NCBI RefSeq assembly: GCF_000764225.1
Contig: NZ_JQED01000015.1
Location: 310,001-374,000, forward strand
Reading direction: 5' to 3'
Origin: Colwellia psychrerythraea
GTDB lineage: Bacteria; Pseudomonadota; Gammaproteobacteria; Enterobacterales; Alteromonadaceae
Length of the DNA: 64,000 nucleotides
This document shows positions 20,501-29,330 of this stretch, one piece after another (position 1 is the stretch's first letter; each line of letters begins with the position of its first letter). The notes below the pieces were generated by a model. It was not told the origin of the DNA. It saw only the letters and a list, made by a program, of their open reading frames with translations, and made no database searches. A program made the translations under genes and the position numbers.

Positions 20501-21340
20501 TGATAATATTAGAACCGCTGGCATTGTGCCCATAAGGATTTTAAACCACAAGCTTGAGGTGATGTCTTGTTCAGCCAACGCTGCTTGTTGCCTCTCTAAT
20601 AATAGCTCTTGCTCTCTGGCTTCAGCTTTTGCTAATAAAGTCTGCTGCAACTTAATCATATCGTCCATTTGCAGCTTGATTTCTTTGCCTTTGGCTACTT
20701 CATCCTGCATAACTCCCAGCTTATCGTTAAACTTGCTGAGTCGCTGACGTAAATCATCATTTTCTTTTAGAATAGCTTGTAAACCATCAATAGAATCTGA
20801 AATATCGTTTTGGATAAGCTCTAATCGTTCTTGTTGCTGGCCGTCAATTTTTTGTAATTGATCATTAATCTCAGTTTTTACCGTCTCTAAATCTTTTTTC
20901 TTAACGATGGGCTCTACTACAACTACTTTTTTAGTTGATTTTGGCTGGGCTTTTTTCCAAGCCTTACTATCATTTTCAGATTTTTTCTTCGCACTATTCG
21001 TATTTATTGCCATCATGTTATTAAATGATGGAATTTTTAGGTATTGCCCTTCAACCAAATAATTAATATTACTATCGACAAACGCTTGCGGATTTTCTTG
21101 ATATAACGCCTGCATGACTTGATAAACACTCAAGCGGCTATCTGGGCGGATCCGTGTGGCAATATTCCACAAGGTATCTTTTGAGGTGATTGGTCCATAT
21201 TTGTCATAAGGAAATACATCACTGCTTTTAGGCCCTCGCATGCGAATACCGCGTTCTTCTTCAGCAGTAACAGGGAAGTGAGCCGAAAGTATGCCAATAA
21301 TAATCGCCTGCCATAGGCACAGACGTAATAAATGTTGCAT
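17555..21340 (-). CDS. fimV: FimV/HubP-family polar landmark protein with large acidic repeat region
   Basis: A 1261-residue polar organiser; FimV (Pseudomonas) and HubP (Vibrio, Shewanella) recruit chromosome, chemotaxis, flagellar and type IV pilus factors to the cell pole. Layout: signal peptide (1-26); a LysM-like periplasmic part (about 45-110) with KDTLWNIATRIRPD; a coiled coil (about 150-255); one membrane helix (about 268-286, followed by KRRK); a very acidic cytoplasmic part with alternating LSLDDELDL units; about 14 tandem repeats (475-895) built on DVTDPDDIDALLNS; then the C-terminal FimV domain, SKLDLAKMYIEMNDEENAQ in the last 50 residues. Neighbours truA and asd agree with the usual fimV setting. 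Repeat number may vary between strains. Confidence 0.93.
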   Translation of the reverse strand: MQHLLRLCLWQAIIIGILSAHFPVTAEEERGIRMRGPKSSDVFPYDKYGPITSKDTLWNIATRIRPDSRLSVYQVMQALYQENPQAFVDSNINYLVEGQYLKIPSFNNMMAINTNSAKKKSENDSKAWKKAQPKSTKKVVVVEPIVKKKDLETVKTEINDQLQKIDGQQQERLELIQNDISDSIDGLQAILKENDDLRQRLSKFNDKLGVMQDEVAKGKEIKLQMDDMIKLQQTLLAKAEAREQELLLERQQAALAEQDITSSLWFKILMGTMPAVLILSLLAFLFKRRKQASDEVFFNELDSKKQVPAAKKESEAEELSLDDELNLDDELDLSLDDELDLDDELDLSLDDELDLSLDDELNLDEDLSIDLIESEDDVIHLDEDDGLDELEDILLDDDSDEGILDGGELAQDDLDSLLSGLDDDVDKSEESENEVLEGGELSQEDLNDLLGGLDDSIDEDMADEEPVEVKDESAEVTDPDDIDALLNSVSDPVTEQVTDSIDDDADVTDPDDIDALLNSVSDPVTEQVTGSIDDDADVTDPDDIDSLLNSVSDPVTDSIDDDADVTDPDDIDALLNSVSDPVTEQVTDSIDNDADVTDPDDIDALLNSVSDPVTEQVTDSIDDDADVTDPDDIDALLNSVSDPVTDSIDDDADVTDPDDIDALLNSVSDPVTEQETDSIDDNADVTDPDDIDALLNSINDSENDPVTEQVTDPVDDNADVTDPDDIDALLNSINDSENDPVTDSIDDNADVTDPDDIDALLNSIDDAENDPVTEQVTDSIDDNADVTDPDDIDALLNSINDSENDPVTEQVTDPIDDNADVTDPDDIDALLNSINDSANDPVTDSVDDSAVVSDPDDIDALLDSINDSDNAPVTDSVDDSADVTDPNDIDALFESMSANAPAAQETIKQDLAESTIEAETNTTLSPEDLKIQKEKAENEDKISAFTAEYVTPFLTADFTDIIAKDNAIELASETPSQTEVEALDDDLDIDALIAETNSKDEVENSIYDGENDDVGDNLISSSIDEMSNNQVDGGFTEAELSRLLADESLDSEPNQAADTSGEVIELSPDFTDEDVLAELLAETVDSEEEKPEDVEELDAIEELANVDFDELLANIEEESATTPTEPDDFELTYGGLGDEVGDDLIDDSFIEDGIESSQNVEKKNEFLSVDELISDTLDESDVSEPYEKTNIDVGLGQFAQNESGVDVDKDGSMSSKLDLAKMYIEMNDEENAQVILQEVISKGDEVQQLEAQALLDSLIRN
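18655..19918 (-). repeat. Tandem repeat array inside fimV (about 14 units of 81, 93 or 105 bp)
   Basis: Each unit encodes DVTDPDDIDALLNS followed by a variable linker, giving unit lengths of 27, 31 or 35 residues. Two subfamilies are visible: units 1-7 (N-terminal side) carry NSVSDPVT, units 8-13 carry NSINDSENDPVT or close variants. In units 1-6 the lengths run 31, 31, 27, 31, 31, 27, so an 89-residue three-unit block has itself been duplicated. Unit 14 is divergent. All insertions are multiples of three and keep the frame. Confidence 0.93.
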
Positions 21341-21663
21341 AAGGATGTCCTAATTAAACTAATTTAAGTTATGGCGTTGATCATTATATTTATTACGCCA
21401 AAAAAATATCGCATTACTTTATCTGACTAAGAATAAAGCTTTTCTGGAAGGTAAAATGCAATATTTATTCCATAAAAACCATTAACTAACAAGATAATAG
21501 CAAATTCAGTCAATAAGTCTCCAATTATTGTAACTCATCTGTCATCACGACTTTGATAAAGCGGAGATATATCAATATTACCCCACTAATACACTTTATT
21601 CCGATAATAAAGTCAATGCTGCAGTAAGGCGACTGATTTAGCAAAAGCTTAGGAGCTAAAACT
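21341..21663. other. Non-coding gap upstream of fimV
   Basis: About 320 bases between the asd terminator and the fimV start. It is AT-rich, has no plausible ORF or RNA gene, and presumably carries the fimV promoter; I could not pick a convincing -35/-10 pair. Confidence 0.5.
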
Positions 21664-21708
21664 AAAAAACTCGTCGATAACGGTATCACTACGGTTAACG
21701 ACGAGTTT
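21664..21708 (-). terminator. Terminator after asd
   Basis: The 18-base arms match at 16 positions (AAACTCGTCG is the outer part). On the minus strand they are followed by a T run (21664-21668 read as TTTTT). Confidence 0.8.
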
Positions 21709-21732
21709 CTTTATCTAACGATTAAAGTAAAA

Positions 21733-22752
21733 TTAGCTTAAATGATCTTTTGCCAATAGTTCAGCAATTTGAACACTATTCGTTGCCGCACCTTTGCGAA
21801 CATTATCCGCAACAATCCACATATTTATGCCGCAATTATGGCTGATATCTTCGCGGATACGACCAACAAAGGTATCGTCTTTGCCGCTAGCATCACCAAT
21901 TTGCGTAGGGAAGTCTTCATCATTACGACAAACAACCACACCTGGTGCCTGCTCTAATAAGTCTTTAACCTCTTCAGCTGAAATAGGAGAGTTTGTTTCA
22001 ATATGCAAAGATTCACCATGACCATAAAACACTGGAACACGAACAGCTGTTGGATTAACAAGTACGTTTTCATCACCTAAAATCTTTTTAGTTTCCCACA
22101 CCATTTTCATTTCTTCTTTGGTGTAACCATTATCTAAGAAAACATCAATTTGTGGGATAACATTAAACGCTATTTGACGTGAGAAGTTTTTACTTTCTAC
22201 TGGCTTACCACTCAACAAATTAGCAGTTTGTTTCGCTAACTCATCCATAGACTCTTTACCACCGCCAGAAACTGACTGATAAGTACAAACATTCACACGG
22301 TTAATACCAACTGAATCATAAATTGGCTTTAGTGCCACCATCATTTGAATTGTTGAACAATTCGGGTTAGCGATGATATTGCGATTACGGTACTCAGCGA
22401 GTGCACCTGGATTAACTTCAGGCACAACAAGAGGAATATCGGCGTCGTAACGAAATTCAGACGTATTATCAATAACAATACAACCAGCTTCAGCAGCGAT
22501 AGGGGCAAATTTAGCTGAGGTTGAACCACCGGCAGAAAAGAAACCAATTTGAGCTTGGCTAAAATCGAATTCACCAGCATTCAATACTTCAATGCTCTCG
22601 CCATTAAATTCAATAATTTCACCAGCAGAACGGGCACTTGCTAGAGGGTACAACTTATTAATTGGAAACTTTCGCTCTTCAAGAATTTCCATGATAGTTT
22701 TACCAACTAACCCTGTTGCGCCAAGTATGCATACATCAAATTTTTGTGCCAT
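21733..22752 (-). CDS. asd: Aspartate-semialdehyde dehydrogenase
   Basis: Asd reduces aspartyl-4-phosphate to aspartate semialdehyde with NADPH, the branch point to lysine/diaminopimelate, threonine and methionine. The N-terminal Rossmann motif ILGATGLVGKTIMEIL, the active-site Cys in IANPNCSTIQM, and VNPTAVRVPVFYGHGESLHIET are intact. It is therefore the true enzyme rather than the catalytically uncertain paralogue Usg that occupies this place next to truA/pdxB in E. coli. I start at ATG 22752, preceded by GAGAGAGGAAC; a TTG at 22770 would read through the ribosome site. pdxB lies 59 bp upstream on the same strand. Confidence 0.95.
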   Translation of the reverse strand: MAQKFDVCILGATGLVGKTIMEILEERKFPINKLYPLASARSAGEIIEFNGESIEVLNAGEFDFSQAQIGFFSAGGSTSAKFAPIAAEAGCIVIDNTSEFRYDADIPLVVPEVNPGALAEYRNRNIIANPNCSTIQMMVALKPIYDSVGINRVNVCTYQSVSGGGKESMDELAKQTANLLSGKPVESKNFSRQIAFNVIPQIDVFLDNGYTKEEMKMVWETKKILGDENVLVNPTAVRVPVFYGHGESLHIETNSPISAEEVKDLLEQAPGVVVCRNDEDFPTQIGDASGKDDTFVGRIREDISHNCGINMWIVADNVRKGAATNSVQIAELLAKDHLS

Positions 22753-22810
22753 GTTCCTCTCTCTCTTCAATAGACTTTCTCATAAAAATGAGTTGTCTCG
22801 ATAGTTTAAA

Positions 22811-24007
22811 TTAATTTTTAGTAAAACCTAAGCGATGCGGTACATCACTATAAGCAGTAGATGATAAGTTGACCGTAACAGCAGAAAACTCCCGTCGAAC
22901 AGGGTAATTTTTTCGCAAACTGTCAAAACCTTGTACCGATAACTGTTGACGAAATATTGCATCGTCTCGTCTAACATCGTAAACCATTTTAACTAGCTGG
23001 TTTAGTAATATTTGATCAAAAGTTTGATTAATATCAATTACAGGGATACTAGCCGACGGTAAAAAATTTGCTAACTGATATTTCGGCGCAATCGCCAATT
23101 GTTGACATAATGCCTGATAGAGCATTTCACTACCACGAGCTTTTCCTTCTAAGCTATAACCGGCAATATGTGCAGTGGCTATTTCAGTGAAAGGAATTAA
23201 AGCTTCAAGAACGTCAGGCTCTCCTTGCCAAACATCAAGGACAATTTTTACGCCATGACCTGCCACTTTAAGTGCCAATAAAGCGTCGTTATCAATAACA
23301 TCACCTCGACAAGCACTCACTAAAATTTGATCTTCTCGTAATTTGGCAAGCTTATCTGCATTTATCAGCTTATCTGTAGGGTATTCTCCACCTACAATTT
23401 TTGGCACATGCAAAGAAATAACATCACAAGCTAAAGCGTCCTCTAGTGATACATAAACTCGATTATCAATAGGGATATGGCCATTAGCTTGCGCTTGTTT
23501 TATTTCTCTTTGCTTTCTTTCTAATAACGGGTCGCATATTTTATGCTCAATACCTAAAGCTGTGAGCTTTTCACTTAATCGGGTCCCTGTATTACCGCCA
23601 CCAACAATACCAACGGTTAAGGAGGTCAATGTAAGCAAATAACGCTCTGCTAAAACGACTAATGCACTTAATACATATTCCGCAACGGATATCGCATTGC
23701 AACCTGGCGCTGAATGGAAGGTAATATTTCGTTTCGCGAGATAGCCTAAATCGATATGGTCGGTACCTATAGTGGCACTACCGACAAAAGAAATATTATC
23801 GTTCAAATGGAGTAACTGCTCATTAACTTGCGTAATTGAACGTACTAAGAGCACATCTGCGTCCGCAACTTGTTCTGCGGTTAACGTGCGACCAGAAAAA
23901 GGGATTAACTCACCTGATTCACCATCCTTAATACCTGTATTAAGGTGACAGAGTTCACTAAAAAACTCCTTGGCAAATGGCATATTTTCATCAAAATAAA
24001 TCTTCAT
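22811..24007 (-). CDS. pdxB: Erythronate-4-phosphate dehydrogenase
   Basis: PdxB oxidises 4-phosphoerythronate in the DXP-dependent pyridoxal phosphate pathway. It is a D-2-hydroxyacid dehydrogenase: NAD-binding VGIVGGGNTGTRLSEKL near residue 120, catalytic Arg in SACRGDVID, and the Glu/His pair in DVWQGEPD and AHIAGYSLEGKARG. The last about 90 residues form the PdxB-specific C-terminal dimerisation domain. Its 398 residues fit (E. coli 378). Its product supports the PLP enzymes in this window, such as GlyA. Confidence 0.95.
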   Translation of the reverse strand: MKIYFDENMPFAKEFFSELCHLNTGIKDGESGELIPFSGRTLTAEQVADADVLLVRSITQVNEQLLHLNDNISFVGSATIGTDHIDLGYLAKRNITFHSAPGCNAISVAEYVLSALVVLAERYLLTLTSLTVGIVGGGNTGTRLSEKLTALGIEHKICDPLLERKQREIKQAQANGHIPIDNRVYVSLEDALACDVISLHVPKIVGGEYPTDKLINADKLAKLREDQILVSACRGDVIDNDALLALKVAGHGVKIVLDVWQGEPDVLEALIPFTEIATAHIAGYSLEGKARGSEMLYQALCQQLAIAPKYQLANFLPSASIPVIDINQTFDQILLNQLVKMVYDVRRDDAIFRQQLSVQGFDSLRKNYPVRREFSAVTVNLSSTAYSDVPHRLGFTKN

Positions 24008-24113
24008 AAATGTTAACTATTTGACTAAGGGCATTAAAGTAGCCGATTATACGCTCATTTAGAGCATAAGTACTAAATTTAAACCTACAGCGCTAAAATT
24101 TTTCGTTGGGTAT

Positions 24114-24147
24114 AAAAAAACCACACTAAAGACGATTTAGGTGGTTT
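24114..24147 (-). terminator. Terminator after fabB
   Basis: On the minus strand AAACCACCTAAA pairs with TTTAGTGTGGTTT (one bulged base), followed by a run of seven T. It lies about 50 bp past the fabB stop. Confidence 0.85.
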
Positions 24148-24198
24148 AATATGACTGATAAAAAGAGCCTCAAACTGAAGCTTAACGCCCAAACAGAC

Positions 24199-25410
24199 TT
24201 ATTTATATTTTTTCATTACCAAAGTGGCGTTGGTGCCACCAAAGCCGAAACTGTTAGACATGATAAGATTTAAGTCAACATCACGTTTTTCAGTCACAAT
24301 ATCTAAGCCTTGTGCTTGCTCATCTAAATTATCAACATTAATTGATGGTGCAACAAAGTTATTTTCCATCATCAAAATTGAATAAATAGCTTCATGAACA
24401 CCAGCAGCACCAAGTGCATGACCTGTCATTGCTTTTGTAGCACTAATTGCAGGAGAATCCTCACCAAATAGCTCTTGAATTGCGCCCAATTCTTTCACAT
24501 CACCAACCGGGGTAGAAGTACCGTGAGTGTTTAAGTAATCAACTTTACCTTCAACACCTTGCATGGCTTGTTGCATACAACGAACAGCACCTTCACCACT
24601 TGGTGCTACCATATCATAACCGTCAGAAGTAGCACCGTAGCCTACTAGTTCAGCGTAAATATGAGCGCCACGAGCAAGGGCATGTTCTAATTCTTCAACA
24701 ACAACCATACCGCCGCCGCCAGAAATAACAAAACCATCACGATCTGCATCATAAGTACGTGAAGCCAACTCAGGTGTATCATTACGACCTGCAGATAATG
24801 CTCCCATACCGTCAAACATCATAGCGAGAGACCAATGAACTTCTTCACCGCCACCAGCAAAAACAATATCTTGTTTGCCTAATTGAATAAGCTCCATTGC
24901 ATTACCAATACAATGGGCACTGGTTGCACAAGCAGAGCTAATTGAGTAGTTAACACCTTTAATCTTAAAAGGGGTAGCTAAACAAGCGGAGACAGTACTG
25001 CCCATAGTTTTAGGCACTGCATAAGGACCAACACGGCGAATACCGCGATTACGAAGCGTATCGGTAGATGCAACAATATTCTCCGATGATGCCCCACCTG
25101 AACCAGCAACAATACCTGTACGTACGTTTGATACTTGGTCCTCTGTTAATTTTGCATCTTTAACAGCTTGGTCCATAGCTATATAGGCATAACCAGCAGC
25201 ATCACCCATAAAACGAATGGCTTTACGGTCAATGTGGTCTTTGGTTTCAAGATCGGGTTTACCCCAAACTTGGCTACGTAGGCCTTGCTCTGCAAAACTT
25301 TCAGAATGAGAGATACCTGATTTACCAGCTTTTAATGAGGCCAATACTTCTTCAGCATTGTTACCGATACTTGAGACAATACCTAAGCCTGTTATTACGA
25401 CACGTTTCAT
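24199..25410 (-). CDS. fabB: Beta-ketoacyl-[acyl-carrier-protein] synthase I
   Basis: FabB elongates unsaturated fatty acids past the branch point made by FabA and so sets membrane fluidity, important in a cold-water bacterium. The catalytic triad is Cys161 ([10 protein letters not shown]), the His in [11 protein letters not shown] and the His in [24 protein letters not shown] near the end is also diagnostic. The 403 residues match E. coli (406). It is divergent from mnmC, the same order as in E. coli, and a FabR-like operator lies upstream at 25504-25521. Confidence 0.98.
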   Translation of the reverse strand: MKRVVITGLGIVSSIGNNAEEVLASLKAGKSGISHSESFAEQGLRSQVWGKPDLETKDHIDRKAIRFMGDAAGYAYIAMDQAVKDAKLTEDQVSNVRTGIVAGSGGASSENIVASTDTLRNRGIRRVGPYAVPKTMGSTVSACLATPFKIKGVNYSISSACATSAHCIGNAMELIQLGKQDIVFAGGGEEVHWSLAMMFDGMGALSAGRNDTPELASRTYDADRDGFVISGGGGMVVVEELEHALARGAHIYAELVGYGATSDGYDMVAPSGEGAVRCMQQAMQGVEGKVDYLNTHGTSTPVGDVKELGAIQELFGEDSPAISATKAMTGHALGAAGVHEAIYSILMMENNFVAPSINVDNLDEQAQGLDIVTEKRDVDLNLIMSNSFGFGGTNATLVMKKYK

Positions 25411-25450
25411 TTAACTAACCATCTATAATTATGAAATTTTGCGCTATTAT

Positions 25451-25498
25451 ACAAGTAATAGCCACTGAACTGGTATTACTTGTTGTTTATCACAACAA
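25451..25498. promoter_or_regulatory. Two overlapping inverted repeats in the fabB leader
   Basis: ACAAGTAATA (25451-25460) pairs with TATTACTTGT (25474-25483), and TTGTTGT (25480-25486) pairs with ACAACAA (25492-25498). The two hairpins share bases and are mutually exclusive. They lie between the fabB start and the FabR-like site; function is unknown. Confidence 0.4.
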
Positions 25499-25503
25499 AA
25501 ACC

Positions 25504-25521
25504 AGCGTACACTTGTACACT
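25504..25521. promoter_or_regulatory. FabR-like operator upstream of fabB
   Basis: AGCGTACACTTGTACACT is a near-perfect palindrome that resembles the known FabR (YijC) site AGCGTACA-N2-TGTACGCT found at fabA and fabB of E. coli. It is about 95 bp before the fabB start. FabR represses fabB in response to the unsaturated/saturated acyl-CoA or acyl-ACP pool. The match is from memory of the motif; the fabR gene is not in the window. Confidence 0.6.
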
Positions 25522-25667
25522 ATAATATGATATCCATTCTAATATATCTATGACATTTTAACTTATCTATCGTTATTTTCTGATCTAAATCTATATTTCG
25601 CGTAAAATATTCAAGGTAAAATAACAATATCATCTTGTACATAGTCAAGCTACCTAAAGAATCTTCC

Positions 25668-27713
25668 ATGAAAAAACTAGATAAAACAAATAATAGCAAT
25701 AAATTATCCTACCATAAAGACGGTACACCCTATTGCCAGAATTTCGATGATATATATTTTGATAGTGAGTCAGGCTATTTACAAAGTGATTTTGTTTTCA
25801 TTCAAAAAAATCAAATTTGTTCCCGTTTACAAGCAGCAAAAAAAACCTTTACAGTAGCCGAAACAGGTTTCGGAACTGGCTTAAATTTTTTGTTAACCTT
25901 ACAAGCGTACCAAAAAGCTCAGCAAGCTTTATCACAGCCGCTGGCACCCTTGCATTTCATCAGTGTAGAAAAGTACCCGCTAACAAAAGCACAACTAATA
26001 CAGTCTTTGTCTCTTTTTCCACAGCTGCAGCCTTTAACATCGGCATTGACTCATAATTATCCTGATTGTGCTACTGGAGAATTCCCACAAAGTTTTAAAG
26101 CGACTTTTCTAAATGGTCAGGTAAGTTTAACCCTGATATTCGAAGATGCCGCCCATGGTTTTTCTTCGTTGAAGTCTTTACAACATGGTTTAGTCGATGC
26201 TTGGTACTTAGATGGTTTTTCGCCTGCAAAAAATCCTGAAATGTGGAGTAAGGATTTATTTTCACAAATTGGCCGGTTATCGAAAGAGCAAGCGACTCTG
26301 ACAACCTTTACTGTTGCTGGTTTTGTTAAAAGACAGCTGCGTGATATCGGCTTTCGTCTCGAAAAGATACCTGCGCAGGGTAAAAAGAAAGAAATGATGC
26401 TTGGAGTTATGCAAAGTAACCCTCTAACCAATAAGGGTTACCAATTAAGGCCTCGTATTATTAAGCCTCAGCATGTCAGCATTATTGGTGGCGGTATCGC
26501 TTCAGCATGTGCTGCTTATGCGCTAACTAAACAAGGAGTAAAAGTAACCTTGTACTGTAAAGATAGTTCGCTTGCTCAAGGCGGATCGAGCAATGCGATT
26601 GGTGCATTATACCCCTTATTACATCAGCAAAAAGACGATATAAGTTCCTTTTATCAGCAAGCTTTTTGGCGTGCTAAATCGCTATATTCTGAGATCGCCG
26701 AGCAAGGCTATTCATTCGCGCATCAATGGTGTGGACTGTTAGAGGTATCATATAAAGAAGCACTCATTAAGAGACAACAAGCATTTGAAGAGTTAAACAC
26801 TTGGCCTACTAACCTCATCCATGGAGTTAACGCAAAACAAGCTAGCGATCTCGCTAATATAGATCTGCCATACGGTGGTCTTTTCATGCCTAAGGCAGGT
26901 TGGATATCACCGCAAGAATTGGTGAAACAAGTATTTAATGCTGCTAAAGCCACAAATCGATTAAAGGTAATGACAGACACCCATATCACTAAAATACGTC
27001 AGCTTGCCAGCACCAACGAAAATGGACCTTCTTGGTCGCTAACAAGTAACCAAGGTGAGTATAACGCCAGTGTATTAGTGATATGTGGTGGAGCTGATGC
27101 AATCTCAATTGAACAATTAAAGCCGTTACCGCTAACCGCTACACGTGGTCAAGTAACGAGCATGAAGAGTAATAAACAGATAAGTAAACTTTCTACCGTT
27201 ATTTGTCACAAAGGGTATTTAACCCCTGAAAATAAGGGTATTCATTGCATTGGCGCAACCTTTCAGAAAAATGATACTAACATTACAACGGTCAAAGCTG
27301 ATGATGGCTATAACTTAACTATGCTTGATAAGTGCTTACCTGCATTATCATCAACCATTAATTGGCAAGAACAAGATATTTCATCGAGTAAAGCAAGACT
27401 TCGTTGTATGTCACAAGACCACTTGCCCCTTGTCGGTGCCGTACCTAACGTGAAAGAGCATATAGCTGCTTACCCTCATCTAGCCAAAGATAAGAACTGG
27501 AAATATAAGCAAGCAGCTCCGTGTATTGATAACCTCTATCTTTTACTAGGACTCGGTGCTAGAGGATTGTGCTCAGCTCCTTTGGCTGCGGATATATTAG
27601 CAGCAGAATTATGTAATACCCCCTACCCTTTGGATAACCAAATGTTATTCAATCTAAGCCCTAACCGTTTTATTATCCGAGATATTATTAAAAGAAAAGT
27701 TACTGAAGAATAA
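25668..27713 (+). CDS. mnmC: Bifunctional tRNA 5-methylaminomethyl-2-thiouridine biosynthesis protein MnmC
   Basis: MnmC completes mnm5s2U at the wobble position of tRNAs for Glu, Lys, Gln and others. The N-terminal methyltransferase domain (about 1-250) has the SAM loop [14 protein letters not shown] and [17 protein letters not shown]. The C-terminal FAD-dependent oxidoreductase domain (about 265-660) has the dinucleotide motif [17 protein letters not shown] and [21 protein letters not shown] start at ATG 25668, giving 681 residues (E. coli 668); a TTG at 25635 would add 11. It is divergent from fabB, as in E. coli (yfcK). Confidence 0.96.
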   Translation: MKKLDKTNNSNKLSYHKDGTPYCQNFDDIYFDSESGYLQSDFVFIQKNQICSRLQAAKKTFTVAETGFGTGLNFLLTLQAYQKAQQALSQPLAPLHFISVEKYPLTKAQLIQSLSLFPQLQPLTSALTHNYPDCATGEFPQSFKATFLNGQVSLTLIFEDAAHGFSSLKSLQHGLVDAWYLDGFSPAKNPEMWSKDLFSQIGRLSKEQATLTTFTVAGFVKRQLRDIGFRLEKIPAQGKKKEMMLGVMQSNPLTNKGYQLRPRIIKPQHVSIIGGGIASACAAYALTKQGVKVTLYCKDSSLAQGGSSNAIGALYPLLHQQKDDISSFYQQAFWRAKSLYSEIAEQGYSFAHQWCGLLEVSYKEALIKRQQAFEELNTWPTNLIHGVNAKQASDLANIDLPYGGLFMPKAGWISPQELVKQVFNAAKATNRLKVMTDTHITKIRQLASTNENGPSWSLTSNQGEYNASVLVICGGADAISIEQLKPLPLTATRGQVTSMKSNKQISKLSTVICHKGYLTPENKGIHCIGATFQKNDTNITTVKADDGYNLTMLDKCLPALSSTINWQEQDISSSKARLRCMSQDHLPLVGAVPNVKEHIAAYPHLAKDKNWKYKQAAPCIDNLYLLLGLGARGLCSAPLAADILAAELCNTPYPLDNQMLFNLSPNRFIIRDIIKRKVTEE

Positions 27714-27762
27714 GTAACTTTGCATTAAGTACAAGCTAAATAGTTTTATTGACTTAATCATT

Positions 27763-27869
27763 AACGTTTCAACGTATGCGGATAAAATAAAATACCTTTG
27801 CACTAAATGAGCTAGTTCATTTAGTGCTCACCAATCTACTATGATACTTAATAATATCAATTGAAACGT
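27763..27869. other. Nested inverted repeats downstream of mnmC
   Basis: An outer pair AACGTTTCAA (27763-27772) / TTGAAACGTT (27860-27869) encloses an inner hairpin GCACTAAATGA (27800-27810) / TCATTTAGTGC (27817-27827). The inner hairpin may end mnmC transcription, although no strong T run follows. Nothing else is seen in the 309-base gap up to 28022. Confidence 0.4.
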
Positions 27870-28022
27870 TTGTTATAAGTTTGTCGAAAACATCTTGGTT
27901 ATCAATCACTAATTATTTAGCTAACAAGACAAAAAATAAACAAATAAGCTTGAGCTAAATCAACTTTCTTTATTCATTATTTCTCTATGGTACTACTACA
28001 ATAGCCAAAAGGAATCTTTGAC

Positions 28023-28850
28023 ATGAAAGCCATTTTTTTACTCTACGTATCACTGGCATCATCCCTACTGTTAATAAGTGGTTCAAATACTGCCCATGCG
28101 CAACAATTAAACCTATCACAATCAATAAACCAAGCAGGTTTACAGCGTATGTTATCTCAACGCATGGCAAAAAATTACATTTTACTTAGCCAAGAAATTG
28201 ATACTCAATCCGCTGCAAACGAACTTGATGAAAGCTCAGCATTGTTTGAAGAGAATTTATTCAAACTTAATGCATCGATTAGCAATACAGATTCCAAGCT
28301 TGCTTTGAAAAAACTAAAACAGAGTTGGTATGGTTTTAGGCAGTTTGTATTAAGTGACGCAAATGTACAACAAACGGCACAAGTAGTTCACAGAAGCACA
28401 CTATTACTAAAATCAGCCCACGCATTAGTTTTGAGTCTTGAAAGAAGTTCTCGCGCTCAAAGTGATCATCTTATTAATGTTTCAGGTAGGCAACGTATGC
28501 TTTCACAACGCTTAGCCATGCTCTACTATGCGAGCAATTCTGGTATAGAAGAAAAAAAATTCCAACAAGAAATGCACAAAACCTCAAGACAATTTGGTCA
28601 AGCATTAACAAAACTATTGGCTGCAAAAGAAAATAACTCTGAAATTAATGAAGCCTTAGAAGAAGTAAATAATCAATGGAGTTTCTATAAAACAAAATTT
28701 AATGGTTCAAACAAGGGTCGCTTTTCACCGAAAACCATTCAAGTAGTTAGCGAATCGCTGTTAAAAGAAATGAACCGAATTACAAAATTATATGAAATAG
28801 AAAGTATGGCACAAGCTAAATATTCTACTTGGATAAAACCCGCCAATTAA
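28023..28850 (+). CDS. Secreted protein with two PilJ/NarX-type sensor repeats
   Basis: The 275 residues start with a clear signal peptide (about 1-26, cleaved near AHAQQ). Two repeats with the same signature follow: INQAGLQRMLSQRMAKNY (about 36-53) and VSGRQRMLSQRLAMLYY (about 152-168). This motif resembles the P-box of nitrate sensors NarX/NarQ and the N-terminal domain of PilJ (type IV pili methyl-accepting transducer N-terminal family). Unlike those, there is no membrane anchor, HAMP or output domain, so it is a free periplasmic helical-bundle protein. Ligand and partner are unknown. It is a single-gene unit between mnmC and yfcL. Confidence 0.8.
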   Translation: MKAIFLLYVSLASSLLLISGSNTAHAQQLNLSQSINQAGLQRMLSQRMAKNYILLSQEIDTQSAANELDESSALFEENLFKLNASISNTDSKLALKKLKQSWYGFRQFVLSDANVQQTAQVVHRSTLLLKSAHALVLSLERSSRAQSDHLINVSGRQRMLSQRLAMLYYASNSGIEEKKFQQEMHKTSRQFGQALTKLLAAKENNSEINEALEEVNNQWSFYKTKFNGSNKGRFSPKTIQVVSESLLKEMNRITKLYEIESMAQAKYSTWIKPAN

Positions 28851-28932
28851 CACAGATGCCCGTTTACGTTTTAGCTGTCAAAATAGCTAAGATGAATATA
28901 GTGATTTTACTCAGGGAGAAATTTTAAACAAG

Positions 28933-28962
28933 GCAATCGCTCACCATATAGTGAACGATTGC
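28933..28962 (-). terminator. Probable terminator after yfcL
   Basis: GCAATCGCTCAC pairs with GTGAACGATTGC (one mismatch) just past the yfcL stop codon. The following T run is weak (TTGTTTAAAATTT on the minus strand), so termination may be partial. Confidence 0.5.
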
Positions 28963-28973
28963 AATATTTTCAG

Positions 28974-29279
28974 TTACTTAAATGTAACGTTTTGTTGGAT
29001 AGCCAGCCAAAAGTTATTCACAATGGCGTAGTCTTGTGGCGCTAGTTCAGTTTTGGCTAAGATAATTTTTTCACTTACCCCGTCAATCAAATCTGCTGAA
29101 ATAGCCTGGCTCTCATCGCCAAATTCGGTCGCAACTAAGGAAATCAATCCACGTAAATAGCTACTTGCAAATAAAGTATCGCTATCAATATCATCTAACT
29201 CGAATAAACCATCAAAATAAAGGTAAATGTCAGCAACGATTGTAAGTTGTTCTGTTGGCATAGTTGAATTTTTTGTCAT
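28974..29279 (-). CDS. yfcL: YfcL family protein
   Basis: A 101-residue, acidic, helical protein of unknown function. The segment DTLFASSYLRGLISLVATEFGDES aligns with the E. coli YfcL core DELFASGYLRGHLTLA. E. coli yfcL also lies next to mnmC and epmC (yfcM), which fits this locus. I start at ATG 29279; a GTG at 29288 or an ATG at 29261 are alternatives. It follows the ATP-NAD kinase family gene by 51 bp on the same strand. Confidence 0.8.
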   Translation of the reverse strand: MTKNSTMPTEQLTIVADIYLYFDGLFELDDIDSDTLFASSYLRGLISLVATEFGDESQAISADLIDGVSEKIILAKTELAPQDYAIVNNFWLAIQQNVTFK

Positions 29280-29330
29280 GTATATCACTTTAAAAAATAT
29301 TAAGTTTGAAGTTGAAAAAATCGAGTAAAT

